Origin: Arthrobacter sunyaminii
GTDB taxonomy: Bacteria > Actinomycetota > Actinomycetes > Actinomycetales > Micrococcaceae
Reading direction: 5' to 3'
Length of the DNA stretch: 64,000 bases
Assembly (NCBI RefSeq): GCF_018866305.1
Contig: NZ_CP076456.1
Location: 3,658,001-3,722,000, forward strand
Position 1 is the first letter of the stretch, and every line of letters begins with the position of its first letter. Shown here piece by piece: positions 8,257 to 16,656 of this stretch. Position numbers and translations under genes: made by a program. The notes under the pieces were generated by a model. The model had not been told where the DNA came from. It saw only the letters and a list, made by a program, of their open reading frames with translations, and did not search any database.

Positions 8257-8272
8257 CGCCGGAAGGTCCGCA
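8237..8272 (+). terminator. Strong hairpin at the convergent end of the SMP-30 and ABM genes
   Basis: TGCGGACCTCCG (8237-8248) pairs with CGGAAGGTCCGCA (8260-8272) with one bulged base and an 11-base loop. It overlaps the last codons of the SMP-30 gene and precedes the stop of the convergent ABM gene. There is no U-run, so it may act as a bidirectional barrier rather than a classical terminator. Confidence 0.45.
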
Positions 8273-8281
8273 GGGATGTGC

Positions 8282-8629
8282 CTAGTTTGCCGTTCCTTCG
8301 CTTCCTCCGGCGGGGCGGTAGCTCCACAGCTCGGCGCTGATTCCCACCGGCCGGGCCCGGCGGGAATCAGACGAGGTGCCGCCGTCGGCCGTTTCCTGCC
8401 CGTGTCCATGGGCAAAATCCTTCGATGACACCCAGTCCTGGAAAGACTTCTCATCCCGCCAGCGGGTAACCACCAGCCAGGTGGTGCGCTCATCGGTGGG
8501 CTGCAGGAGTTCAAACCCTTCAAACCCCTCCTGCCCGTCCACGGCGCCGGCGCGTGCGGCGAACCGCCGGGCCAGCTCGTCTCCGGAGTCGGCGGGAACA
8601 GTTACGGCGTTGATTTTGACGATGCTCAT
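8282..8629 (-). CDS. Antibiotic biosynthesis monooxygenase / HmoA-like protein
   Basis: 115 residues. It has the compact ABM fold: MSIVKINAVTVPADSGDELARRF, then V-D-G-Q-E-G-F-E-G-F-E-L-L-Q-P, W-L-V-V-T-R-W-R-D-E-K-S-F-Q-D-W and a helix with S-K-D-F. Mycobacterial and staphylococcal relatives degrade haem (MhuD/IsdG type), but many members have other or unknown roles. The Ser/Arg-rich C-terminus is variable. It stands alone, convergent with the SMP-30 gene. Confidence 0.8.
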   Translation of the reverse strand: MSIVKINAVTVPADSGDELARRFAARAGAVDGQEGFEGFELLQPTDERTTWLVVTRWRDEKSFQDWVSSKDFAHGHGQETADGGTSSDSRRARPVGISAELWSYRPAGGSEGTAN

Positions 8630-8748
8630 GGCCCATTATCCCCACATCCGGCGGGTGAACATCCTCCGGTGCGGGAGTATCCGGGAGGACTGTCCGGGTT
8701 GGCGGTGCCGCGTTTGCTACCCTAGGTAGCCAAGACCGGATCCCGGTC

Positions 8749-8790
8749 TCCGGACGACGGTTCAGTACCCGGACAGCGACAAGACTGGCC
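8749..8790 (+). promoter_or_regulatory. Guanidine-III riboswitch (ykkC-III class)
   Basis: The leader contains the conserved blocks of the ykkC-III RNA: CCGGACGA (8750-8757), GTACCCGG (8765-8772) and GACAAGAC (8778-8785). TCCGG (8749-8753) can pair with CCGGA (8769-8773). GGTTCAGT (8759-8766) pairs with ACTGGCC (8784-8790) with one bulge, giving the expected interleaved pseudoknot. The AAAGGA ribosome binding site begins at 8791, directly at the end of the 3' stem, so ligand binding would plausibly control access to it. The class binds free guanidine and typically controls SMR guanidinium exporters, as here. Confidence 0.85.
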
Positions 8791-8803
8791 AAAGGATTTA
8801 GTC

Positions 8804-9118
8804 ATGGCATGGGTCATCCTTGTTCTCTCCGGCATGCTGGAGGCCGTCTGGGCCACCGCACTGGGCAAATCGCAAAACTTCCGCCGGGTCTGGCCCACGG
8901 TGATCTTCGCCGCCGGCCTCCTGCTCAGCATGGCCGGACTCGCGGCGGCCATGCAGTCCATCCCCGTGGGCACCGCGTATGCGGTCTGGGTGGGAATCGG
9001 CGCAGTGCTGACGGCTGCCTACGCGATGGCCTTTGGCGGCGAGAAAGCCACCGCGCTGAAGGTCCTGCTGCTGCTGGGCGTCGTCGGCTGTGTTATCGGC
9101 CTGAAGATGGTGGGCTGA
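8804..9118 (+). CDS. sugE: SMR-family guanidinium exporter subunit (SugE/Gdx type), first of pair
   Basis: 104 residues, four TM helices. The essential Glu of TM1 is present (SGMLEAVWATALG, E13) and the TM3 motif TAYAVWVGIGA is that of the SugE/Gdx subclass. These proteins exchange guanidinium ions for protons across the cytoplasmic membrane. The guanidine-III riboswitch immediately upstream supports this substrate. The stop is followed after 2 nt by the start of a second SMR gene, so the two are translationally linked. Confidence 0.9.
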   Translation: MAWVILVLSGMLEAVWATALGKSQNFRRVWPTVIFAAGLLLSMAGLAAAMQSIPVGTAYAVWVGIGAVLTAAYAMAFGGEKATALKVLLLLGVVGCVIGLKMVG

Positions 9119-9120
9119 AC

Positions 9121-9486
9121 ATGCCGTGGATTGTCCTGCTCCTGAGCGCCGTCCTTGAAGCCGTGTGGGCCACCGCCCTGGATGCTTCAGCCGGGTTCAC
9201 CCTCCTGGTCCCCTCCCTCATCTTCCTTGCCGCATGCGTGGCCTCCATGGTGGGACTGGCTTACGCCATGAACTCCATTCCCGTCTCCACGGCATATGCC
9301 GTATGGACCGGGCTGGGCGCCGTCCTGACGGTCGCATATGCCATGGTGTTCGGCAACGAACAGCCCGGACTGCTGAAGATCCTTTTCCTGGCCGGAATCA
9401 TTGGCTGTGTGGTCGGCCTGAAGTTTGTGGAGTCTGCTCCCCGGGACTTGAGCCCAGACACTGGTCCCAGGGACCCGGCGGGTTGA
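9121..9486 (+). CDS. SMR-family transporter subunit, second of pair
   Basis: 121 residues, four TM helices. It repeats the features of its upstream partner (SAVLEAVWATALDAS with E13; TAYAVWTGLGAVLTVAYAMVFG) but has a longer polar C-terminal tail of about 15 residues. The ATG at 9121 is 2 nt after the first gene's stop. Paired SMR genes often form heterodimers with opposite membrane topology, which is the likely arrangement here; a homodimer of each is also possible. Expression should follow the upstream guanidine riboswitch. Confidence 0.88.
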   Translation: MPWIVLLLSAVLEAVWATALDASAGFTLLVPSLIFLAACVASMVGLAYAMNSIPVSTAYAVWTGLGAVLTVAYAMVFGNEQPGLLKILFLAGIIGCVVGLKFVESAPRDLSPDTGPRDPAG

Positions 9487-9552
9487 TACTGCTCTGAGCG
9501 CCGGGAATGCTCCGGCGTACCGCGGTACCGGCAGCGATGATCGGAGCCTTCC

Positions 9553-11016
9553 ATGTCCACAGCGGAAAGTGCGTCTTCCTCCCTTTTCCGGCGCAAGCCA
9601 ATCGACGAGGTCGAAGACGAAAAGAGCGGCAGCAAACTCTTCAAAAGCCTGGGGCTGTGGCAGCTCACGGCTATCGGCGTCGGCGGCATCATTGGCATCG
9701 GCATCTTCACCCTTGCGGGTTTGGTTGCCAACGGCGGGCCTGACGCGCCCGGCGTCGGTCCGGGCGTGCTGATCTCGTTCCTTGTCGCGGGGCTGGCAAG
9801 TGCTGCAGCAGCACTGTCCTACGCGGAATTTGCCGGAATGGTCCCGCGAGCCGGTTCCGCCTACACCTATGGTTATGTGGCTCTGGGCGAGATCATCGGC
9901 TGGTTTATCGGCTGGGACCTGCTCCTGGAATACACGGCCATTGTGGCCGTGGTTGCCATTGGCATCTCGGGCTATTTCACCGAGTTCATGAGCGGAATCG
10001 GCATTGACGTTCCGGCCTGGATGCAGGGCACCGGCGACACCGTTGAGGGCGGGGTCGTGAACGTGCCGGCCCTGGTGGTCTGCCTGTTCATTACCTGGAT
10101 CCTCAGCCGGGGCACCAAGACCTTCGGGCGCTTCGAGCTGGTGGCGGTCGGCCTAAAAGTGCTGTTGATTCTCTTTATTGTGGGGCTGGGGTTCTTCTTC
10201 GTGAATACGGCCAACTACACACCGTTCCTGCCCAACGGGTTCGGCGCTGTCTTCACCGGTGCGGCTACGGTGTTCTTCGCGGTGTTTGGATATGACGCGA
10301 TGAGCACGGCCGCTGAAGAAGCTACCGACGGCAAAAAACACATGCCAAAGGCCATCCTGCTGTCGCTGGCCGTGGCCATGGTCCTGTACGTCCTGGCAAC
10401 GCTGGTCCTGACCGGCATGCAGAATTACACCGAGATCAGCCCGACCGCCGGATTTGCCTCCGCCTTCCAGGCCGTGGGGCTTCCGGTCATTGCCACCGTT
10501 ATCTCCGCCTTCGCCGTGCTGTCCATCCTCACCGTGATGCTCACCTTCCTGCTCGGCGTCACCCGGGTTTGGTTCTCCATGAGCCGCGACGGACTGCTTC
10601 CGGGCTGGTTCTCGGGAACGGACCGGCACGGTACACCGCAGCGGGTCACTTGGATTGCCGGAATTGCCTCGGCACTGCTGGCCGGAGTGTTTCCGATCCG
10701 TGCCGTGGCGGATCTGACGAATATCGGCATTCTGGCGGCATTTGTGGTGGTTTCGGTGGCTGTGATTGTGCTCCGCCGGCGGCAGCCGGACGCTCCGCGG
10801 GAGTTCCGGCTGCCGCTGATGCCTTGGATTCCGGCCTTCGGCGTGTTGTCCTCAGGCTTCCTGATGCTGCAGCTGCACTGGGAGACCTGGCTGCGTTTTG
10901 CCATCTGGCTCGTGATCGGCATTGTCATCTACTGGTTCTACGGCCGCCGCCACTCGCTTTTGAATCCGAACAGTCCGCGTCTGGCCAAGCCGCCGCCGGC
11001 GCCGGAAACCGCCTGA
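9553..11016 (+). CDS. APC-family amino acid permease
   Basis: 487 residues with about 12 TM segments. The N-terminal cytoplasmic part has the cationic amino acid transporter pattern (FRRKPIDEVEDE, then LGLWQLTAIGVGGIIGIGIF), and TM1 carries the G-x-G-I-F substrate-backbone motif. Further on are YAEFAGMVPRAGSAYTYGYV and the FFAVFGYDAMSTAAEEATDGKKHMPKAI region, both typical of the YfnA/CAT group of the APC superfamily. It likely imports a cationic or neutral amino acid with protons. No adjacent metabolic gene narrows the substrate. Confidence 0.9.
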   Translation: MSTAESASSSLFRRKPIDEVEDEKSGSKLFKSLGLWQLTAIGVGGIIGIGIFTLAGLVANGGPDAPGVGPGVLISFLVAGLASAAAALSYAEFAGMVPRAGSAYTYGYVALGEIIGWFIGWDLLLEYTAIVAVVAIGISGYFTEFMSGIGIDVPAWMQGTGDTVEGGVVNVPALVVCLFITWILSRGTKTFGRFELVAVGLKVLLILFIVGLGFFFVNTANYTPFLPNGFGAVFTGAATVFFAVFGYDAMSTAAEEATDGKKHMPKAILLSLAVAMVLYVLATLVLTGMQNYTEISPTAGFASAFQAVGLPVIATVISAFAVLSILTVMLTFLLGVTRVWFSMSRDGLLPGWFSGTDRHGTPQRVTWIAGIASALLAGVFPIRAVADLTNIGILAAFVVVSVAVIVLRRRQPDAPREFRLPLMPWIPAFGVLSSGFLMLQLHWETWLRFAIWLVIGIVIYWFYGRRHSLLNPNSPRLAKPPPAPETA

Positions 11017-11060
11017 GGCGCAGAGTCGACGGCATATTTTCAGCTCTCCGCAACGGCACT

Positions 11061-12257
11061 TCACCTCTCCACGACGGCTGAGCTACGTGCGGTCATCGAG
11101 CGAAGGACCAGGCCCAGAACCACGCACAGAAGGTAGCCGGCCGCCACAAACAACCAGCCCGCGAGGAATCCTCCCGAATACTGCAGCAGCAGTCCCATGG
11201 CCAGCGGACCCGAGGCGAATCCAATATACATTCCCAGAGAGACCACACCGGATGCTGCCCCTACCCGGCCCGGCTCCACCTCCCGCATTGCTCCTGCCAT
11301 TACCACCACATTCACCCCGAGCACCGTGGCCCCGTGGAGGGCCACTCCGGTCCACAGAAGTACGGGCATCCCTGTTTGCCCGGCGGCCAGCAGAAGCGCC
11401 GTCCCTCCGATGGCTCCCAGCGCCAGGATGAGCAGCAGCGACGCCACCGCGGTTCCGCCGGCAATCCGCCGGCCCCACAGCACCCTGGCCGCTACGCCAA
11501 CCACTCCGGCAACCGCGGCAGCCGCTCCTGCCATCAGCAGTGAAAAGTCCAGCTCGCGCTGCGCAAACATCGGCAGGTAAACGTTGGTGGCCTGCATCCC
11601 GGCGCCCGAAAACAGGGCAAACCCGGCCAGCAGCCAGACCGTGGGCGGGAACGGGTCGCGCGGGCCGGAAGCGGCACCCGTCCTTGGCAGCGCCGGCGGT
11701 GCCGCAGGCAATTTGTTCCACGAATACATCAGGAGCACCGCCATGACGACGGCGGCTCCGGCGGCGGCTCCGCGCCAGCCGACCAGCAGCGCCGCAGCGG
11801 GGAAGAAGAGGCTGGAAAACAGCTGGCTAGCCTGCACACCGGACTGCTTGATCCCCAACCAGCCGGGACGCCGGACGGGGTCCACCTGGTGCGCAATCAC
11901 CCTGTTGGTCGTGGGATTGGAAATCGCCTGTGCCGGTCCCGCCAAACCTACGGCAATCAAAAGCCACAAATAACTTCCGGACACAGCCATCAGCGTGAGT
12001 GCGAGAGCCGTGCCTCCGAAAATAAGGATGAGCTGGGCACGTCCGGAAATCCTGTCGCTAAGCCTGCCCAGGGACACGGAAGACAACGCCGCGCTGAGGA
12101 AACAAACCGTGGCCAGCAGCCCAAACTGCGCTTCGCTGATGCCCAGGTCGCCGATGATGAGCGTGCTCGTGGCGCTGATGCCGTAATTCATGACGGGCCC
12201 GGCACCCATTGCACACACCAGCACAAACAAAAGTCCGGGACCCGCTTTGTTGTTCAC
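11061..12257 (-). CDS. MFS transporter
   Basis: 398 residues, 12 TM segments. The loop 2-3 motif reads LGRLSDRISGRAQLIL and the first TM holds VCAMGAGPVMNYGIS. A GTG at 12255-12257 preceded by AGAAGG is chosen as start; an upstream ATG at 12308 would add an implausible polar leader. The pattern fits the nitrate/cyanate (CynX-like) or drug-type MFS groups, and the substrate is unknown. Divergent from the 12380 gene. Confidence 0.8.
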   Translation of the reverse strand: MNNKAGPGLLFVLVCAMGAGPVMNYGISATSTLIIGDLGISEAQFGLLATVCFLSAALSSVSLGRLSDRISGRAQLILIFGGTALALTLMAVSGSYLWLLIAVGLAGPAQAISNPTTNRVIAHQVDPVRRPGWLGIKQSGVQASQLFSSLFFPAAALLVGWRGAAAGAAVVMAVLLMYSWNKLPAAPPALPRTGAASGPRDPFPPTVWLLAGFALFSGAGMQATNVYLPMFAQRELDFSLLMAGAAAAVAGVVGVAARVLWGRRIAGGTAVASLLLILALGAIGGTALLLAAGQTGMPVLLWTGVALHGATVLGVNVVVMAGAMREVEPGRVGAASGVVSLGMYIGFASGPLAMGLLLQYSGGFLAGWLFVAAGYLLCVVLGLVLRSMTARSSAVVER

Positions 12258-12379
12258 TTTCTGCCCTTCTCGCAACGACACAGTACATTCTGGCTCACCG
12301 GTGAACAACGCACTGACAAATAGCGGCTATCATCTGCTTAGGGCCGGTATAACCAGGCCTATTAGCTGGGGGAGTAGAA

Positions 12380-12781
12380 ATGGGCGGGGAGTCTCAAACA
12401 GTGCCTTCTGTGCGGAAAAAATCCGCCATGCTTTTTCGTCGCGGGCGAACCATGCTCGTGCTGGTGGCCGTCTTTTGGCTGTGGCTGCTGCTGGGTAGCG
12501 CGAACTTCATAGCCGGCCTCTTTGATACCCCCTTTTACGCGATGCTGGCCCTGTACGGGCTGGGCGTGGTAACCCTTATTTCCCTGGGTGTGGCTGGAAT
12601 GGCCATTTTCTACATGGTTGTCAACAAGCCTGCGCGTACAGAACTCCCCGCTGGCAGCTCCGCCCGTCCTGGTTTCTCGGAGCTTGCGCCCGTTATCCGC
12701 CTCGTTCCGCGCCGGGTTGCCGACCACAGCGCAGCCCTCACCAACAAAGCCGCTGCCAAGTGGCGGGATCTGGCTTCCTGA
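12380..12781 (+). CDS. Hypothetical two-TM membrane protein
   Basis: 133 residues, not recognised. A basic N-terminus (RKKSAMLFRRGR) is followed by two hydrophobic segments (TMLVLVAVFWLWLLLGSANF and MLALYGLGVVTLISLGVAGM) and a polar C-terminal tail of about 50 residues. GGGGGAG five bases before ATG 12380 supports the start. It is divergently transcribed from the MFS gene. Confidence 0.65.
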   Translation: MGGESQTVPSVRKKSAMLFRRGRTMLVLVAVFWLWLLLGSANFIAGLFDTPFYAMLALYGLGVVTLISLGVAGMAIFYMVVNKPARTELPAGSSARPGFSELAPVIRLVPRRVADHSAALTNKAAAKWRDLAS

Positions 12782-12893
12782 CTTCCGGCTTTTAGAACTC
12801 CCGGCGTTCCGGTCCGGTCCCCGCCCCGGCCACCTGACGGAACCGGATCGAGCGGCACATCAAAATGTCAGTGCCGCACGACAGGCTTGTGCC

Positions 12894-13190
12894 ATGACAG
12901 TCACCCACGCCCCCTACCGCCGCGAGCCGTACGTCCGTTTCCAGACGACGTCGTCGATCATAGACGGCAAGGCTTGCGCCTGGACCCGCGTCTCGGTGCT
13001 CCTGCACTGGATTGACGACCTCGGGCGCGCCCACAATCGCTGGGTGCCGGCTGAAAACGTCTGCCGCGTCGCCCGGGATGATTCATCGTGGCAGGACCCC
13101 TATGACGACTGGGCCTTCTACTATCCCGGCGCTGCCGCAGGTTCTTCTCCGGAGCGTTCTTCCCGGGAACTTCTGCCGACGGCCGCCTGA
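12894..13190 (+). CDS. Hypothetical small soluble protein
   Basis: 98 residues, not recognised. It has alternating charged and aromatic residues (YVRFQTTSSIIDGKACAWTRV, LLHWIDDLGRAHNRWVPAENV) consistent with a small beta-rich domain and no signal or TM segment. No good ribosome binding site precedes ATG 12894, and the region upstream (12782-12893) contains no other gene. Confidence 0.5.
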   Translation: MTVTHAPYRREPYVRFQTTSSIIDGKACAWTRVSVLLHWIDDLGRAHNRWVPAENVCRVARDDSSWQDPYDDWAFYYPGAAAGSSPERSSRELLPTAA

Positions 13191-13300
13191 AGTCCTTCCG
13201 GGCCCCTTCCCTTGACATGGGCCGGAGCCCACCCGCTTATGGAGGTACGGGCGGTTCGGCCCACGGGAGCAACCATTGGAGCCGGTGAGTGGAGCAGAGC

Positions 13301-13669
13301 ATGGAATTCAAGGGCATCATTGAAGCCGCCGGCGAGCTTGTGGACCTGGCCGGGGTAGCCGTCATCATTGTTGGTGCCGTCATCGCTACGGTGTCCGTGG
13401 TGCGCACCCTTCTGCGCCGTACGGGCCGGCCGGTCTATGAGGCGTACCGGCAGCAACTGGGCCGGTCCATTCTGCTGGGCCTGGAGCTGCTGGTTGCAGC
13501 GGACATCATCCGGACCGTGGCTGTAACTCCCACGTTTGAATCGCTCGGGGTGTTGGCTCTCATCGTCCTGATACGGACCTTCCTTAGCTACACCCTGCAA
13601 CTGGAAGTCACCGGACGGCTGCCCTGGCAGCAGGTTCGCCCGGCCGAAGCGGCACCTCCGCCGGGGTAG
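13301..13669 (+). CDS. DUF1622 family membrane protein
   Basis: 122 residues. It matches DUF1622: an N-terminal EAAGELVDLAGVAVIIVGAV segment, the central EAYRQQLGRSILLGLELLVAADIIRTV block, then SLGVLALIVLIRTFLSYTLQLEVTGRLPW. Three TM helices are predicted. The family is widespread and of unknown function. ATG 13301, with GGAG six bases upstream, is preferred to GTG 13289. A TTGACA hexamer at 13212 may belong to its promoter. Confidence 0.85.
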   Translation: MEFKGIIEAAGELVDLAGVAVIIVGAVIATVSVVRTLLRRTGRPVYEAYRQQLGRSILLGLELLVAADIIRTVAVTPTFESLGVLALIVLIRTFLSYTLQLEVTGRLPWQQVRPAEAAPPPG

Positions 13670-13729
13670 CCGGCAGATCGGGGACGGGTATCCGGCACTT
13701 GCGGAACGGTCATCCGCGAGGCCTGTCTG

Positions 13730-14215
13730 TCAGGCGCGGCGGTCGTCCCGCACCGAGACCACGAGCAGAGCCGCGGTCAGCCCCAGCGTCAGTATGCCCA
13801 CCGGGTTGGCCAGTGCGGCGGAGAAGCCTGCCGCTTCCGCTCCGACCAGCGCGGACATTACTGAACCGTCGCGCCCTGGTTCTCCGCCGACGTCGGGCAC
13901 CAGGAAACCAAAGGCCCCGCCTGCCAGCCACAGCCCCAGCAGAAGAAAAGACGTGCGCAATGGTGCCCCGAAACGCGGCCGCCGGGCGGCAGCCACCGTG
14001 ATGCGCGCTGCCGACAACAACATCAGGATGGCCATCAGCGGCCCAACAGTTGCCGCAAAGATCACTACCAGGTTCCCCTGGATGCCAAACAGCATCCGTC
14101 CTGCTGTGATCCACAAAGGAACTAGCAGAGCCATCGGGAGGCTTAACGCCGCCGCAACAGCAGAAAAAACGGCTGCGGGACGGACCTTGGACCGTGCCGG
14201 GGATGTGGTGCTCAT
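13730..14215 (-). CDS. Hypothetical four-TM membrane protein
   Basis: 161 residues, not recognised. Four hydrophobic segments (FSAVAAALSLPMALLVPLWI; VVIFAATVGPLMAILMLL; FLLLGLWLAGGAFGFLVP; PVGILTLGLTAALLVVSV) are separated by short Arg-rich cytoplasmic loops. It is convergent with the DUF1622 gene and shows no operon partner. Confidence 0.65.
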   Translation of the reverse strand: MSTTSPARSKVRPAAVFSAVAAALSLPMALLVPLWITAGRMLFGIQGNLVVIFAATVGPLMAILMLLSAARITVAAARRPRFGAPLRTSFLLLGLWLAGGAFGFLVPDVGGEPGRDGSVMSALVGAEAAGFSAALANPVGILTLGLTAALLVVSVRDDRRA

Positions 14216-14437
14216 GGTTTAAGGCTAGGCGAGGTTCACGGCTAAACATGTTTCCGGCCAGGCGCACGGGCAGCTCCCGGCCGTACTACTTGGGGACGGT
14301 ACGGATCGCCCGCATGTCATCACAGGGGATGAGGTTATTTGTCCTGCCGGAACCCTATTCTGGAATGGCGTCCACCCCCAAATAAACGGCGCGACCCCGT
14401 TCATTGTTTGTTCTGACTCCGTTCATGATGAAAGAGC

Positions 14438-14731
14438 ATGGTTTTCGTTATGCCTATCGAATACCTGATGTGGGCTCCTCTGGTGGTGCTGTCATTGGTT
14501 CTGTACCTCACTTTGGCTGCCGCAGCGCTCTACAGTCTGGCCGGTTCCCCGTGGGTTTCCAGCTCGGCACGTCGCGGGTGGATGCTTGCTGTTGTGCTGC
14601 TTCCGGTGGTGGGGTCGGTGCTGTGGTTGGCTGCTTCCCACAGGCGGACTGCGGCCTTTCCCACCGACGGCGGCGATAAGCCCTCAACGTTGGAGGGGCC
14701 GGAAATTCTCTTGGAAGTCCGCGATCCCTAG
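14438..14731 (+). CDS. Small membrane protein with PLD nuclease N-terminal-like (PLDc_N) domain
   Basis: 97 residues. Two hydrophobic helices (WAPLVVLSLVLYLTLAAAAL and GWMLAVVLLPVVGSVLWLAA) are joined by a short loop. The second ends P-V-V-G-S-V-L-W-L, the usual PLDc_N signature ahead of a polar tail. Such proteins occur as stand-alone inner-membrane proteins of unknown role. ATG 14438 or ATG 14450 (MPIEYL) could be the start. The 222-bp gap before it shows no other gene. Confidence 0.65.
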   Translation: MVFVMPIEYLMWAPLVVLSLVLYLTLAAAALYSLAGSPWVSSSARRGWMLAVVLLPVVGSVLWLAASHRRTAAFPTDGGDKPSTLEGPEILLEVRDP

Positions 14732-14821
14732 GACTGCTCAAGCGCCGTGAAGACACGGCGGGTCATGAGATCGGATCATGAGAATGGCCGACAGCAGGGC
14801 GGCGGATCGTCCGAACTATCG

Positions 14822-14985
14822 TCAAAAGGGTGGCGGATCGTCGCCGTAGTCTTCCGGAGGTTCGCCTTCAGGGATCCAGCCCGACATCCGGCTTACAGCA
14901 GGTTTCGTGGCTTCCACACTGGGTCCCGCACTTAGTCCTGTGCTGGGTCCCGTGCTAAGTCGTGTGCTCAGCCCTGCGGCCAGGG
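14822..14985 (-). pseudogene. Detached C-terminal tail of the DUF222/HNH gene (frameshifted)
   Basis: In a different minus-strand frame from the HNH gene, an open stretch continues past the HNH stop at 14986-14988 and ends at 14822. It reads RTDPHLTLAAGLST, then a five-unit tetrapeptide repeat, then SGWIPEGEPPEDYGDDPPPF. An acidic, Pro-rich end closing in PPF is usual for DUF222/HNH proteins of this group, while the HNH frame ends abruptly at GPIRT. A one-base indel between about 14989 and 15030 would join the two. It has no start codon or ribosome binding site of its own. Confidence 0.45.
14915..14974 (-). repeat. Five 12-bp tandem repeats
   Basis: Five degenerate units of the form YGTGCTNRGTCC run from 14915 to 14974 (units at 14915, 14927, 14939, 14951, 14963). 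On the minus strand they encode four-residue repeats (GLST, RLST, GPST, GLSA, GPSV) in the detached tail of the HNH gene. Confidence 0.7.
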
Positions 14986-16428
14986 TCAGGTGCGGATCGG
15001 TCCGGAGGTCCGGCCTCCCGGCGAGGTCCACTCAATAATTCCCGGGATGCGCTGGTGGGCCTTCCAAAAACCCCGGGACTTGAACATGTGATGCCGCCTG
15101 CAGAGATGCTCCAGGTTGTCGTGATCGGTGGTCCCGCCGTGGGACCACGGTTTGGTGTGATCTATCTCGGCGATCGCGGCGTTGGTCCGGCATCCCGGGA
15201 ACCGGCAGGTTCCGTCCCTGGCCCGGAGCCAGCGCTGCAGCCCGGCAGGAACTTTCCGCCGCCGCCCGACCCGCAGGATCTCCTCAGTGTCCGGGGTTCG
15301 TTCCACCGGAGTCCAGTGCGCTGCCTGCCGGGCCAGCCGACGGGCAGTTTCGGGGCTGATCGGCCCGTATCCGTGCAGTTCGGCAGGCTGTTCATCAGCA
15401 CCGAACAGCGTCTCGGCGGTGATCAGGACCAGAATCTCGGTGCGGGCACGTGCCCGGGCCTTGTTGCGTCCAGAGTCTGGGGCACGGCCACCTGGGCCGC
15501 CGCCGTCCATCACCTCGCTGGCAGGCCCACTTCGTTCGAGGTTATGGCTGTGCGTTGCATCCTCGTCACCGTCGAGCAGGTCAGCCAGTATGTCCGCCCG
15601 CAACTGATCCACTCCCCGCGGATTCCCCGCACCCTGCTCACCCCGCGCCGTCGTCGTCAGCTGCGTATAAACCAGCTGCGCCCTCGCTGCCGGCAACAAC
15701 GCCGACAACCACGACATCCCGTCCTCCTCCGGCACCAAACACACCCGCCGCCGTTCAAAAGCACTCTTATGCCGGACCGGGATGGTGTCCGGATACCGAT
15801 TCTCCCGCAACCTTCTGGCCTTCACCCGGAACTGGGACGATGTCTGCCCCGCAGCAGCACTCTCCAGCAGGGAAGCCTCGAAGGCGGCCAGTTCGGGTTC
15901 TGGGACGTTTTGGGATTGGTCCAGCACCGTCTGCACATGCCCGTAACCCAGGGCCCCGTCCTCCAGCCGGGCCAGGGTTGCGGTGTGGGTGGTGCATAAC
16001 CGTCCCGCCTCACTCATCAGCATCTTCGCGGTGTTCGTGGGAAGGTGCAGGATGGCTGCGGCTTCCTCCGCGGCCAGGCTGAAGGTCAGGGCCGGATCTT
16101 CCCGGCCAACATCTTCGAGGAGCTCGTCACGGAAGAGGGTTTCCATCCGGTGCAGCACTTTGGCTTGCTGTGCCTGCGCCCACCGCACCAACGCATCCAA
16201 CCGGGACAACACCACACTGGTTTCGTCCTGGGTCAGGGACTCCGCACCCTGCAGGACCAACGAACCGGTAAGCCCGTCCCGGTAAGCCGGATCCAGGTGA
16301 GTGGTTCTGGGATCCCTCGGGGCACTGTCCGGCTCAGCGTTGTAAATCGACAGGCTCGGGCCGGCAGCCTGGCCGGCACCGGATGCTTCACCGGTGCCAC
16401 CTCGTCGAAAAGATCCGTTCTGATCCAT
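14986..16428 (-). CDS. DUF222 domain HNH endonuclease (13E12-like)
   Basis: 480 residues. Residues about 60-330 match DUF222 (RLDALVRWAQAQQAKVLHRM, then FSLAAEEAAAILHLP and RRVCLVPEEDGMSWLSALLPA). The HNH domain is near residues 400-460: RDGTCRFPGCRTNAAIAEID, H-T-K-P-W-S-H-G-G-T-T, then N-L-E-H-L-C-R-R-H-H. Its zinc-binding Cys residues and the DH/H residues are intact. The family is multicopy in Arthrobacter and mycobacteria, with a presumed nuclease role that has rarely been tested. The C-terminus appears cut by a frameshift. The 292 bp between this gene and NRAMP hold only regulatory-looking repeats. Confidence 0.88.
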   Translation of the reverse strand: MDQNGSFRRGGTGEASGAGQAAGPSLSIYNAEPDSAPRDPRTTHLDPAYRDGLTGSLVLQGAESLTQDETSVVLSRLDALVRWAQAQQAKVLHRMETLFRDELLEDVGREDPALTFSLAAEEAAAILHLPTNTAKMLMSEAGRLCTTHTATLARLEDGALGYGHVQTVLDQSQNVPEPELAAFEASLLESAAAGQTSSQFRVKARRLRENRYPDTIPVRHKSAFERRRVCLVPEEDGMSWLSALLPAARAQLVYTQLTTTARGEQGAGNPRGVDQLRADILADLLDGDEDATHSHNLERSGPASEVMDGGGPGGRAPDSGRNKARARARTEILVLITAETLFGADEQPAELHGYGPISPETARRLARQAAHWTPVERTPDTEEILRVGRRRKVPAGLQRWLRARDGTCRFPGCRTNAAIAEIDHTKPWSHGGTTDHDNLEHLCRRHHMFKSRGFWKAHQRIPGIIEWTSPGGRTSGPIRT

Positions 16429-16656
16429 GACTTCAGGCTTTCACCTGCCACCGACATTTCCGTCCCGAAAACAGCCCCAAAAACCCCAAAACAGACCACT
16501 TTGGGACGGTCCCAAATACTCGACTTTTTTCTATAACTACTTGCCAGAGGAGGGGCTGCCTACGCCGCGCCGGCACACACCGTCAAAGCGATCTATATCT
16601 GCTCCGTACATCCGCCGTCCGAACCCACCGTGGACGAGCCACCTCCCACCCCACTC

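Noticed and set aside
8809..9486. Single 225-residue frame spanning both SMR genes
   Set aside because: Its first half is out of frame with the first SMR gene and has no SMR motifs; two separate 104- and 121-residue genes explain the region.
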